Counted from the stretch's first letter, positions 1 through 6,386 are shown. The stretch: 7,229 bases of DNA from Eubacteriales bacterium (GCA_030527765.1 JAUNAE010000193.1:1-7229), one strand, 5' to 3'. Notes: generated by a model not told the origin, from the letters alone. Made by a program: numbers and translations.

Positions 1-2
1 GA

Positions 3-55
3 CTAATTTGTTATCCCCCACTTATAGAAGATGGGGGTCTCCCCGACTGAGATGA
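3..55 (-). repeat. 53-bp hairpin-forming repeat, left copy
   Basis: This copy is the exact reverse complement of 7177-7229, 53 of 53 bases. It can form two mutually exclusive hairpins. CCCCCA (15-20) pairs with TGGGGG (32-37) around an 11-nt loop. Alternatively GGGG (34-37) pairs with CCCC (41-44) around a TCT loop. There is no run of T after either stem, so it does not look like a standard intrinsic terminator, although it lies downstream of the nucleotidyltransferase gene. A 16-bp part of it recurs at 1189-1204. It is probably a dispersed intergenic repeat or small non-autonomous element; no transposase is present to name a family. Confidence 0.85.
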
Positions 56-66
56 TTGTACACTTT

Positions 67-93
67 ACGAATACTTACCACTTTTGGATTCGT
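67..93 (-). other. weak hairpin after nucleotidyltransferase stop
   Basis: ACGAAT (67-72) and ATTCGT (88-93) form a 6-bp stem around a 15-nt loop, starting just past the stop codon at 95-97. There is no U-run after the stem on the minus strand, so a terminator role is doubtful; it may only protect the 3' end of the message. Confidence 0.25.
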
Positions 94-94
94 G

Positions 95-1024
95 TTATGC
101 TTCTTCCCAGAGATTCTGTGGATAGAGTCCCTGATCTTTCAGTCCCTGAATAGCCGCTACTACATCCGGCTTGTCCTCTTTGTAAGTAACACCATACCAG
201 CGATCCATGGATTTCTCCACTGTCACGGTTGCTTTTCCTTCGGTCAGCAGTTCATCCACAACAAACGGAAGGAAATATTCACATTTCAGCGGATTCTCAG
301 ACAGGTTCTTGTCCAGGAACAACGGAAAACGCTCCTTCAGTTCTTTCAGAATAGACGCAGAGAATCCCCACATATTCATAGATACTGTGCTCTCCGGAGA
401 AATGTCCACCCATGTTGCACCGTCATCTTCTGTGTAAGCAGCACCATCTCCACGTTTCTCAATACGAGTGCGCTCGTGAATTCCAACAAGAAGTCCGTTC
501 TCATCGGTCTCACAAACACCACGGGCTACATGCCCGTTCTCTGTAAGAGTGTTTTTCAGCTGATAGCCAACCATCATATAACGATAACCTTCGGTCTCAT
601 CTTCCGCTTTCTTCAGGAAGTCATACGCCATCTGAAATGCCTGGCTTCCATAATAGTCATCTGCATTGATAACAGCAAAAGGGCCGTCAACGGTTCCAAG
701 ACAGCTCAGAATTGCATGTCCGGTTCCCCATGGTTTCACACGTCCTTCCGGAACTTCATATCCTTCCGGAAGATTTGTAAGATCCTGAAAAACGTATTCC
801 ACATCCAAAATCTTGCTCAAACGATCTCCGATCGCACTTCTGAAATCCTGCTCATTTTCTTTTTTTATAATAAAAACAACTTTGCGAAATCCTGCCTTCA
901 CAGCATCATAAACAGAAAAGTCCATGATGATATGTCCTTCTTTATCCACAGGATCAATCTGTTTCAATCCGCCGTAACGACTTCCCATTCCTGCGGCCAT
1001 AACAACCAGTACCGGATCTTTCAT
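95..1024 (-). CDS. sugar-phosphate nucleotidyltransferase family protein
   Basis: A 309-residue cytoplasmic protein of the NTP_transferase (Rossmann-like) family, which couples a sugar 1-phosphate to an NTP to give an NDP-sugar and pyrophosphate. The N-terminal nucleotide-binding loop AAGMGSRYGGLKQ is at residues 10-22. The PWGTGHAI segment (98-105) contacts the base and sugar in this family. The metal-binding acidic pair is in NADDYYG (120-126), and STVSMNMWGF (212-221) is a typical later motif. There is no C-terminal hexapeptide-repeat acyltransferase domain, so it is not GlmU. The start at 1024 is supported by AAGGAGGT (1033-1040), 8 nt upstream. It is divergent from nagB, which hints at amino-sugar or cell-surface sugar metabolism, but the sugar and nucleotide are not predictable here. 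It resembles GalU/RmlA-type enzymes, yet it is not a clear orthologue of either, so no symbol is given. Confidence 0.88.
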   Translation of the reverse strand: MKDPVLVVMAAGMGSRYGGLKQIDPVDKEGHIIMDFSVYDAVKAGFRKVVFIIKKENEQDFRSAIGDRLSKILDVEYVFQDLTNLPEGYEVPEGRVKPWGTGHAILSCLGTVDGPFAVINADDYYGSQAFQMAYDFLKKAEDETEGYRYMMVGYQLKNTLTENGHVARGVCETDENGLLVGIHERTRIEKRGDGAAYTEDDGATWVDISPESTVSMNMWGFSASILKELKERFPLFLDKNLSENPLKCEYFLPFVVDELLTEGKATVTVEKSMDRWYGVTYKEDKPDVVAAIQGLKDQGLYPQNLWEEA

Positions 1025-1046
1025 CCTATATTACCTCCTTCATTTG

Positions 1047-1058
1047 GCATAGCTATGC
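1047..1058. promoter_or_regulatory. 12-bp perfect palindrome in 5' leader
   Basis: GCATAGCTATGC is a perfect palindrome lying between the predicted -10 (1069-1074) and the ribosome binding site (1033-1040) of the nucleotidyltransferase gene, close to the expected transcription start. It could be an operator or a small leader hairpin. No known regulator motif is recognised. Confidence 0.3.
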
Positions 1059-1068
1059 AGCCAAACCA

Positions 1069-1097
1069 AGTTTAGCATATCTCGCCTCATCTGACAA
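1069..1097 (-). promoter_or_regulatory. predicted sigma-A-type promoter of nucleotidyltransferase gene
   Basis: On the minus strand, TTGTCA (1092-1097) and TAAACT (1069-1074) are separated by exactly 17 bp, matching 5/6 and 4/6 of the TTGACA and TATAAT consensus. The start codon is about 45 nt further on, with a good ribosome binding site between. Confidence 0.5.
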
Positions 1098-1103
1098 TTA
1101 AAA

Positions 1104-1188
1104 CGCGAATCTCGTAAGAGGATTCGCGCGCGAGTTCGTCAGTTGCGAAGCACCTTTCTTCTGCCGAACTCTGCGATCCGCCGGAGGC
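1104..1188. other. GC-rich structured intergenic segment
   Basis: This part of the divergent intergenic region is richer in G+C and CpG than its surroundings and can fold in several ways. CGCGAATC (1104-1111) pairs with GATTCGCG (1121-1128). GAGTTCG (1132-1138) pairs with CGAACTC (1165-1171), extendable by CGC (1129-1131) with GCG (1173-1175) around a bulged T. TTCG (1135-1138) can also pair with CGAA (1146-1149). It runs directly into the repeat fragment at 1189-1204. It could be the remnant of a longer dispersed element or a small RNA; no coding potential is evident. Confidence 0.4.
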
Positions 1189-1204
1189 TCATCTCAGTCG
1201 GGGA
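1189..1204 (+). repeat. 16-bp truncated copy of the terminal repeat
   Basis: TCATCTCAGTCGGGGA is identical to 7177-7192 and to the complement of 40-55. Homology starts at the same base as the inner edge of the two full copies and stops just before the CCCCC-stem hairpin, which is missing here. It sits between the structured segment and the nagB promoter. An exact 16-mer shared by three places in 7.2 kb is very unlikely by chance. Confidence 0.7.
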
Positions 1205-1250
1205 TTGTGATTTTTTACAATCAATACTATATTTTTCCTGTTTTTTCCGT

Positions 1251-1256
1251 TATAAT
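1251..1256 (+). promoter_or_regulatory. -10 element of nagB promoter
   Basis: A perfect TATAAT lies 33 nt before the nagB start codon, inside an AT-rich stretch that begins near 1205. At 17-bp spacing the -35 position (1228-1233, TATATT) matches TTGACA poorly, so the promoter may need an activator or rely on the AT-rich upstream DNA. No NagR/GntR-type operator was recognised. Confidence 0.5.
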
Positions 1257-1289
1257 GTATACCATAAGATTATAAGCGAGGTATTCTAT

Positions 1290-2015
1290 ATGAAGGTGAT
1301 TAAAACAAAAGATTATGCAGAGATGAGCCGCAAAGCGGCTAACATCATCGCCGCACAGCTGATTATGAAACCTGACAGTGTTCTCGGACTTGCAACCGGT
1401 TCCTCTCCAATCGGACTTTATGATGAACTGGTACGGATGTATGAAAACGGAGATCTGGATTTTGCTCCTGTTACAACTGTGAACCTGGATGAGTATCGCG
1501 GACTGGATGCTTCCAATTCCCAGAGCTATCGTTATTTCATGAATGAGCACCTGTTCAGCCGTGTGAACATTCCAATGGAGCACACTCACGTTCCGGACGG
1601 CACCAACCCGGATGCAGATGCAGCCTGTGCAGCTTATGACGAACTTTTGGACTCTGTAGGACAGGCAGACATTCAGCTGCTCGGCCTTGGTCATGACGGT
1701 CATCTCGGTTTCAACGAGCCGGCAGACTATTTCCCGGGTGGAACTCACTGTGTAGATCTGACAGAAGAGACCATCCAGGCAAACAAACGCTTCTTCGACA
1801 GCATCGATGAAGTTCCACGCCAGGCTTACACCATGGGCATCGGAAGTATTCTTCGTGCCAAAAAACTTCTGGTCGTTGTCAGCGGCGCAGACAAAGCTGA
1901 GATCCTCAAAAAAGTTCTCACAAGCCCTGTCAATCCTCAGATTCCGGGAACCATTCTTCAGTTCCACCCGGATGTTACCATCGTAGCGGATGAGGCAGCA
2001 CTGTCACTGATGTAA
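1290..2015 (+). CDS. nagB: glucosamine-6-phosphate deaminase NagB
   Basis: Converts glucosamine 6-phosphate to fructose 6-phosphate and ammonia, the step that sends amino sugars into glycolysis. The 241-residue product has the phosphate-binding LATGSSP (34-40), the NLDEYRGL motif with the likely proton acceptor Asp67, and LGLGHDGHLGFNEP (131-144) with Asp136, His138 and Glu143, which correspond to catalytic residues known from E. coli NagB. The length matches the short Bacillus-type enzyme rather than the 266-residue E. coli form, so the C-terminal allosteric region of the latter is absent. The start at 1290 is preferred over an in-frame ATG at 1143, because conserved NagB sequence begins here, AGCGAGGT lies 8 nt upstream, and the longer reading would run through the promoter and repeats. 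nagA is not adjacent. The gene stands alone with its own promoter and terminator. Confidence 0.96.
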   Translation: MKVIKTKDYAEMSRKAANIIAAQLIMKPDSVLGLATGSSPIGLYDELVRMYENGDLDFAPVTTVNLDEYRGLDASNSQSYRYFMNEHLFSRVNIPMEHTHVPDGTNPDADAACAAYDELLDSVGQADIQLLGLGHDGHLGFNEPADYFPGGTHCVDLTEETIQANKRFFDSIDEVPRQAYTMGIGSILRAKKLLVVVSGADKAEILKKVLTSPVNPQIPGTILQFHPDVTIVADEAALSLM

Positions 2016-2040
2016 TTCCAACGAATATTCGCAATTCAGA

Positions 2041-2078
2041 AGTAAAGCAGACCTTCTTAATCCTTGCATCTGCTTACT
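2041..2078. other. inverted repeat between nagB and its terminator
   Basis: AGTAAAGCAGA (2041-2051) pairs with TCTGCTTACT (2069-2078) over 10 bp with one bulged A and a 17-nt loop. It lies in the nagB 3' untranslated region, 25 nt after the stop, and lacks a U-run. A 10-bp palindrome, CGAATATTCG, also lies just upstream (2022-2031). It may be an mRNA 3'-end structure; no function is assigned. Confidence 0.3.
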
Positions 2079-2096
2079 CATGAACATTTCTGCAAG

Positions 2097-2138
2097 AAAA
2101 GCTTCGGAATTCGATCTTTGTCGAATCCGAAGCTTTTT
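2097..2138. terminator. bidirectional intrinsic terminator between nagB and greA
   Basis: A long stem pairs 2097-2114 with 2121-2137, with a single bulged A at 2108 and loop TCTTTG (2115-2120). It has a T-run on the plus strand (2134-2138) and an A-run on the opposite side (2097-2100), so it can end both convergent transcripts. Confidence 0.9.
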
Positions 2139-2169
2139 ATTGTTGTACAAATCAAACGGATTTCTTCCA

Positions 2170-2670
2170 TCAGAATCCCCTGATTTCCTCATCTTCTGCA
2201 TGCGTTTTGTCAATGGATCGGATTTCCAGCTCATAGCTGTAGTTGTCGTTCACCTTCACTGTAACCTTATCTCCAACCCGGTGTCCCTTCAGTGCACGTC
2301 CGATCGGGGACTCAATGCTGACACGATTTTCCATGGAGTTTCCACGAATGGACGTAACGAGTTTGTATTTTTCCACCTCGTCGTCCTCTTCAAAGTAAAC
2401 TTCTACCACATCGTTCATTCCGACCTCGTCATCTTTGGACTCATCCGATACAACAATGGCATTCTTCAGCATATTCTCCAAATAGCGGATTCTGCTCTCA
2501 TTCTGGTTCTTGTGCTTCTTAGCGGCATAGTACTCAAAGTTCTCGCTCAAGTCTCCCTGGGCTCTTGCTTCCTTTACCGCCTCAATTGCCTCCGGACGCA
2601 CCACAAGTTTGCGATGCTCAATCTCCTGCTCTATTTTTTCAACATCCTGTTTTGTCAGTTTTTCTCTCAT
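2170..2670 (-). CDS. greA: transcription elongation factor GreA
   Basis: Binds in the secondary channel of RNA polymerase and stimulates cleavage of backtracked RNA so that stalled elongation complexes restart. The 166-residue protein has the N-terminal coiled-coil hairpin (about 1-75). Its tip motif GDLSEN (39-44) carries the acidic residues Asp40 and Glu43 that sit near the polymerase active-site metal in this family. The C-terminal FKBP-like domain (about 80-160) includes the signature SPIGRALKGHRVGD (121-134). It is slightly longer than E. coli GreA (158). The tip reads NFEYYAAK rather than the common NAEYHAAK, so it could be a second greA-type paralogue. The start is supported by GGAGG (2680-2684), 9 nt upstream. 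It lies 130 nt downstream of the GTPase-NYN gene with no clear promoter or terminator between, so cotranscription is plausible. Confidence 0.93.
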   Translation of the reverse strand: MREKLTKQDVEKIEQEIEHRKLVVRPEAIEAVKEARAQGDLSENFEYYAAKKHKNQNESRIRYLENMLKNAIVVSDESKDDEVGMNDVVEVYFEEDDEVEKYKLVTSIRGNSMENRVSIESPIGRALKGHRVGDKVTVKVNDNYSYELEIRSIDKTHAEDEEIRGF

Positions 2671-2800
2671 GATTCAATTCCTCCGTTACTGTCAGATCTC
2701 CCGTAGTGTGCAAAGCCTACATTTGCAATTCTCTTTTGCTCATAAAAACACCCCGCTTCGCTGCTTGTCAGCATACAAAATATCTTTGTATTCCCAACGC
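2671..2800 (-). other. 130-nt spacer between GTPase-NYN gene and greA
   Basis: On the minus strand, a 7-bp stem (2773-2779 with 2785-2791) starts nine bases after the GTPase stop, followed by a small GCTG/CAGC hairpin (2760-2763 with 2769-2772). Neither is directly followed by a U-run; a run of five U (2744-2748) comes 11 nt after the second. This does not amount to a convincing terminator. No good -35/-10 pair for greA was found. An eight-codon ATG-to-TAG frame (2717-2743) is present but its ribosome binding site is weak. Confidence 0.4.
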
Positions 2801-5476
2801 TCAATCTTCCAGTCGTATCTTTTCAAGATATTCAGCCACTTCTTCGGACACCCCGTCCAACAGATAACTTTTGCTGCTCTGTCGGGATGCGTGAATGGTC
2901 TGCCGCAATTCATTTTCTGCGGTTTCGATTTCTTTCTGGAGACCTTTGGCAGAAAGTCTCGCAGCACCCTGTCCCATAATAATGATCTGCTCCAGGCCGT
3001 CAGATGTCGCTACTGTCACCTGATGTTCTTTGCCGATTTTGTGAACGGTTTTTTCTATGTACTGATCCGCCGTCTCCGCTTCCTTCGTAAATACCACATG
3101 AATGTTGTGATACTCGGAAACTTCCTCTTGATGTCCTTCCACCTTGTAGGCATCGAACACAAGGATGACGGTATTTTTGCGGATTCCCTGGTAATTGCAC
3201 AAAATATCTTTCAGACGATCCTGCGCTGCCTGAAGATTAATCTTAGAAAGCTCTCGAAGTTCTTCCCAGGAAAAAATGATATTATACCCATCTACAAGAA
3301 GATAGTCTTCTTTTCGCACTCTCTTCTTCGGTGCCCGATAGGTTTCCTCTTTTCCTGCGGATACTCTCCTCGGTTCTACACCGGAGGAAAGGCGCCGCTT
3401 CACCGGACCAAAGGTTCGTTCAAAAATCTCCTGCAGTTCCTTTTCGTCTGCGTAGGCCTGCTCCGTTGTTCTGCTTCTCGGAGTTGTTTCCGGATAAAGC
3501 GGAATGTCTTCCGGCGGAGTATCCTGCTGCAAATCCAGATGCATGTAATTCTCTACTTCATACCATGGAACAACAAAACCGGCACCATGGGCACAGAAAA
3601 CAGAACCTGTCGGATTCTCCAGATCCCTCTCTGAATCGTATCCGCATCCGGCAACCACTTCTTCCTGCTCTGCACACGGTTCATAGCCGCCCAGCGAGCA
3701 GAACAGTCTGCCTTCTCCTCTTGTATATGCGGTCACCTGAGCCTGATAGGAACGCATTTTGGAAACCGGTGCTCTTCCCTTCAGAATCGCCGTATCTCCC
3801 TCTAATTCCGGAGACTCCAGAGATCCTCCCATTCGCTGAATATCATTCATGGCACGACCGAGGGTATCCGCCGGGATTTCCAGAGAAAAGTGATAATACG
3901 GTTCCAGCAAAATACTTCTCGCCTTCTTCAAACCATTTCTCACTGCACGGTATGTTGCCTGCCGAAAATCTCCACCTTCAGTGTGTTTCAAATGGGCTCT
4001 TCCATTCACAAGAGTAATCTGTAGATCTGTCACCGGCGATCCGGTGAGCACTCCGAGATGCTCCTTCTCTTCCAGATGGGTCAGTATGAGGCGCTGCCAG
4101 TTTCGATCCAGAATGTCTTCACTGCATGCAGTAAAAAACTGAAGACCGGATCCTCTCTCCCCGGGTTCCAGAAGCAGATGTACTTCTGCATAATGGCGCA
4201 AAGGTTCGAAATGCCCCACACCTTCCACGGAATTCTCGATGGTTTCCCGATAAACAACACTGCCTTCTCCAAAATCCACTGCCACATGAAAGCGATCCCA
4301 GATCAATTTCTTCAATATCTCAATCTGTACCTCTCCCATGAGCATTGCATGAATCTCCTGCACCTGTTCATCCCATATAATGTGCAGCTGCGGATCCTCT
4401 TCTTCCAGCTCTTTCAGTTTTCGGAGCATTTGATGGACATCCACATCCGTCGGAAGAATGATCCTGTAATTCAGAACCGGTTCAAGAACCGGAAGCATGG
4501 AGTCTTTTTCCCAGCCAAGCCCCTGTCCCGGATAGGTTCCTGTAAGTCCGGTGACTGCGCAGACCTGTCCCGGAAAAACCTCCTGAGCAGGTTCAAAACG
4601 GGCACCTGAGTAAATTCGCAGCTGATCTGCCTTCTCTTCAAGTACCTCCTGCTCTTTCTCTGCATTCATAATTTCATAGGTCAAAGGCATCTTCACCTTC
4701 AAAGAGCCTCCGGTCACCTTCACGTAAGACAGACGGTTTCCCTTCTCATCCCGGGCAATTTTAAAGACTCTTCCTCCGAAAGCTTCCGGGTACTTCTTCA
4801 TTCGGGTATACCTGTCAATTCCCTGAAGAAGTTCCATCACACCTTCCATGCGAAGAGCGGATCCGAAGTAGCATGGGTAAATCGTTCTTTTTCGAATTCC
4901 ATCCGCGATCTGCTTCTCGGAAATCTCCCCCTCTTCCAGAAACTGCTCCAGCAGTTTTTCCCCGGTTACCGCAATATTTTCAAAAAACTCCTCTGAATTC
5001 TGGGTCGGATCAAAATCGATGCAGTTCTCAGAAAGTCTGCTTTTTAATTCCTGAAGAAGTTTTTCCCTGTCTGTTCCTTCCTGGTCCATCTTATTCACAA
5101 AGAGAAATGTCGGGATCTGATAATGATCCAGCAGTTTCCAGAGCGTCATGGTATGCCCCTGCACACCGTCCGCCCCACTGACAACCAGAATGGCATAGTC
5201 AAGAACCTGCAAAGTACGCTCCATCTCCGCCGAAAAATCCACATGTCCCGGCGTATCCAGCAAGGTGATGGCCGTCTCCTTCAGATTCAAAACCGCCTGC
5301 TTCGAAAAAATCGTAATTCCACGTTCTTTTTCCAGTTCGTAAGTATCTAAAAAGGCATCCTTGTGATCCACTCTTCCGGCTTTTCGAATCATTCCGCCAA
5401 GGAACAGCATTCCTTCGGACAGTGTCGTCTTACCGGCATCTACGTGGGCAAGAATTCCCATCGTCAATCGTTTCAT
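2801..5476 (-). CDS. TetM/EF-G-like translational GTPase fused to NYN (Rae1/YacP-like) nuclease domain
   Basis: An 891-residue cytoplasmic protein. The first ~645 residues follow TetM/EF-G order. G1 is AHVDAGKT (10-17), G2 RGIT (52-55), G3 DTPGH with catalytic-type His78 (74-78), G4 NKMD (128-131) and G5 GSA (205-207). Domains II-V follow, including TEGGDFRQATYRAV (499-512) and SVFCAHGAGF (625-634). A charged Pro/Arg/Glu-rich linker (about 646-724) leads to a NYN/PIN-like domain (725-850) with LLVDGYNIIFSW (726-737), VFDAYK (773-778), ETADQYIEK (801-809) and VATSDGLEQ (822-830). Asp729, Asn732, Asp804 and Asp826 are the likely metal-site residues. Known relatives: TetM-type GTPases enter the ribosomal A site, and Bacillus Rae1 (YacP) is an A-site mRNA endonuclease. 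I infer a ribosome rescue or quality-control factor. The start at 5476 fits the family and follows AAAGGAGGG, although spacing is short (3-4 nt). Confidence 0.9.
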   Translation of the reverse strand: MKRLTMGILAHVDAGKTTLSEGMLFLGGMIRKAGRVDHKDAFLDTYELEKERGITIFSKQAVLNLKETAITLLDTPGHVDFSAEMERTLQVLDYAILVVSGADGVQGHTMTLWKLLDHYQIPTFLFVNKMDQEGTDREKLLQELKSRLSENCIDFDPTQNSEEFFENIAVTGEKLLEQFLEEGEISEKQIADGIRKRTIYPCYFGSALRMEGVMELLQGIDRYTRMKKYPEAFGGRVFKIARDEKGNRLSYVKVTGGSLKVKMPLTYEIMNAEKEQEVLEEKADQLRIYSGARFEPAQEVFPGQVCAVTGLTGTYPGQGLGWEKDSMLPVLEPVLNYRIILPTDVDVHQMLRKLKELEEEDPQLHIIWDEQVQEIHAMLMGEVQIEILKKLIWDRFHVAVDFGEGSVVYRETIENSVEGVGHFEPLRHYAEVHLLLEPGERGSGLQFFTACSEDILDRNWQRLILTHLEEKEHLGVLTGSPVTDLQITLVNGRAHLKHTEGGDFRQATYRAVRNGLKKARSILLEPYYHFSLEIPADTLGRAMNDIQRMGGSLESPELEGDTAILKGRAPVSKMRSYQAQVTAYTRGEGRLFCSLGGYEPCAEQEEVVAGCGYDSERDLENPTGSVFCAHGAGFVVPWYEVENYMHLDLQQDTPPEDIPLYPETTPRSRTTEQAYADEKELQEIFERTFGPVKRRLSSGVEPRRVSAGKEETYRAPKKRVRKEDYLLVDGYNIIFSWEELRELSKINLQAAQDRLKDILCNYQGIRKNTVILVFDAYKVEGHQEEVSEYHNIHVVFTKEAETADQYIEKTVHKIGKEHQVTVATSDGLEQIIIMGQGAARLSAKGLQKEIETAENELRQTIHASRQSSKSYLLDGVSEEVAEYLEKIRLED

Positions 5477-5513
5477 AAACCCTCCTTTAGTTCTTTCCAC
5501 GAGGTATTTTTTT

Positions 5514-5522
5514 ATTATAGCA
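5514..5522 (-). promoter_or_regulatory. extended -10 promoter of GTPase-NYN gene
   Basis: On the minus strand TGCTATAAT is a perfect -10 (5514-5519) with the TGn extension (5520-5522), about 38 nt before the start codon. The -35 position is poor (TTTGCT at 17-bp spacing) and falls in the A/T tract of the upstream terminator. The message leader would be only about 30 nt. Confidence 0.65.
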
Positions 5523-5539
5523 CAACTTTCATGCAAAGC

Positions 5540-5580
5540 AAAAAAAGAAAGGCCGAAGAAGCACATCTCCTCCGACCTTT
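5540..5580 (-). terminator. intrinsic terminator after zinc-ribbon/SPOR gene
   Basis: A continuous 14-bp stem pairs 5567-5580 with 5548-5561 (three G-U wobbles in the RNA) around a 5-nt loop (5562-5566). On the minus strand it is followed by three U, then C, then seven U (5540-5550). It ends the SPOR-gene transcript 57 nt after its stop and separates it from the GTPase-NYN promoter. Confidence 0.92.
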
Positions 5581-5637
5581 TCTTACGTAAACTTGTCTCA
5601 CGTGCACTTCCTTGCCCGTAAAGCCTTGTGCAGTTTC

Positions 5638-6318
5638 TTATTTTCCCTGATAGCTTCCGGTATATCTCACCTCTGTGTCCGGATATCCCATACTCTGTAC
5701 TCTTTGCAGCCTTGCATCCGCCTTTTCCTGAGTTGCGTATTTTCCGATCGTCACCGCATATGCCTTCATTTCGGATAAGCCCGACCACTGGGAAGTCTCA
5801 ATCACATAAGATGGCATTCCCTGTTTTTCAATTTTTTCCGCCCGAGCATTTGCCTCACTCAAATCATCCGTTTCCAGATCCCAGATTCCGTAGAAGGAAG
5901 GATGTTTCGGATCGCTCTGAGACCCTGATTCTGCAGTACTGCCGCCGGATGCATTTCCTTCGGATGCGTTTCCTCCGATGCTCTCAACTTCCACAACATT
6001 TTCCACATCACCCAAATCATCAAACACTTCATCATCATAAATAATCGTCGGTCTTTCCGTTGGTGTTACCTCTGCAGTCTGAACCGTTTCTTCCTGCCCG
6101 GAATCTCCGGATTGTTTATTCAGAAGAAGAACGCCAACCACAACGATCGCGGCAGTTACAACAAAGAAAACTACAACAATCAAAATGGTCAACAGCATTT
6201 TGTTATCGGATTTTGGAGGTTTCCCACCACCCTGTGGCTGGTCTATCAGAAGCGATCCGCAGATCGGACATCTCGTCCCCTGCTGAAACTGCCTCATACA
6301 ATTCTGACAATATTTCAT
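5638..6318 (-). CDS. zinc-ribbon, single-pass membrane protein with C-terminal SPOR domain
   Basis: A 226-residue protein with three clear parts. An N-terminal zinc ribbon uses Cys4, Cys7, Cys17 and Cys20 (CQNC and CPIC). A Lys-containing stretch (33-40) precedes one strong transmembrane helix (41-67), which predicts a cytoplasmic N-terminus and an outside C-terminus. An acidic, Ser/Gly/Asn-rich linker (70-138) follows. Residues 141-222 have the alternating pattern of a SPOR domain: FYGIWDL, helix DLSEANARAEKIEKQG, YVIETSQW, AYAVTIGKY, helix TQEKADARLQRVQSMG and TEVRYTG. SPOR domains bind glycan strands stripped of stem peptides, often at division sites, so a cell-wall or division-linked role is inferred. 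The ligand of the zinc ribbon is unknown. AGGGGAG (6326-6332), 7 nt upstream, supports the start. It is monocistronic by its own promoter and terminator. Confidence 0.82.
   Translation of the reverse strand: MKYCQNCMRQFQQGTRCPICGSLLIDQPQGGGKPPKSDNKMLLTILIVVVFFVVTAAIVVVGVLLLNKQSGDSGQEETVQTAEVTPTERPTIIYDDEVFDDLGDVENVVEVESIGGNASEGNASGGSTAESGSQSDPKHPSFYGIWDLETDDLSEANARAEKIEKQGMPSYVIETSQWSGLSEMKAYAVTIGKYATQEKADARLQRVQSMGYPDTEVRYTGSYQGK
5947..5976 (-). repeat. two-copy 15-bp tandem repeat inside SPOR gene linker
   Basis: Positions 5947-5961 and 5962-5976 match at 13 of 15 bases and encode successive GNASG and GNASE units (residues 116-125) in the extracellular linker. The number of units may vary between strains by slippage. 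Confidence 0.6.
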
Positions 6319-6369
6319 CTGGATTCTCCCCTCGAAATAACTTCAAGTATCTTGTAGTTCTTATGTTGT

Positions 6370-6386
6370 TATCATACCACATGATA
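6370..6386. promoter_or_regulatory. inverted repeat over the SPOR-gene -10, possible operator
   Basis: TATCAT (6370-6375) and ATGATA (6381-6386) are perfect inverted arms 5 nt apart. The left arm coincides with the predicted -10, so a dimeric repressor bound here would block the promoter. No regulator family is recognised. Confidence 0.35.
6371..6379 (-). promoter_or_regulatory. extended -10 promoter of zinc-ribbon/SPOR gene
   Basis: On the minus strand TGGTATGAT gives a 5/6 match to TATAAT (6371-6376) with a TGn extension (6377-6379), about 53 nt before the start codon. The -35 region has no good match. Confidence 0.45.

Noticed and set aside
1143..1289. Extended nagB start at 1143
   Set aside because: The extra 49 codons cross the repeat fragment and the TATAAT promoter, and they show no NagB-like sequence.
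2004..2234. 76-codon minus-strand frame overlapping the end of greA and the terminator
   Set aside because: It spans the bidirectional terminator stem and overlaps greA in another frame, with no supporting ribosome binding site or domain.
2717..2743. Eight-codon minus-strand frame before greA as a leader peptide
   Set aside because: The ribosome binding site is weak and the frame is too short to distinguish from chance.
2609..4017. Long open frames on the plus strand (2609-3634 and 3331-4017)
   Set aside because: They are antisense to greA and the GTPase-NYN gene, are rich in Phe/Ser/Cys/Arg as expected of shadow frames, and lack recognisable domains.
2801..5476. Calling the GTPase a tetracycline-resistance protein
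   Set aside because: It shares the TetM-like fold, but has a different C-terminus with a NYN fusion and a chromosomal housekeeping context. Resistance cannot be claimed from family likeness.
5477..5788. A 104-codon N-terminal extension of the GTPase-NYN reading frame up to 5788
   Set aside because: It runs through the terminator, the promoter and the end of the SPOR gene in another frame. GTPase homology begins at the ATG at 5476, which has its own ribosome binding site.
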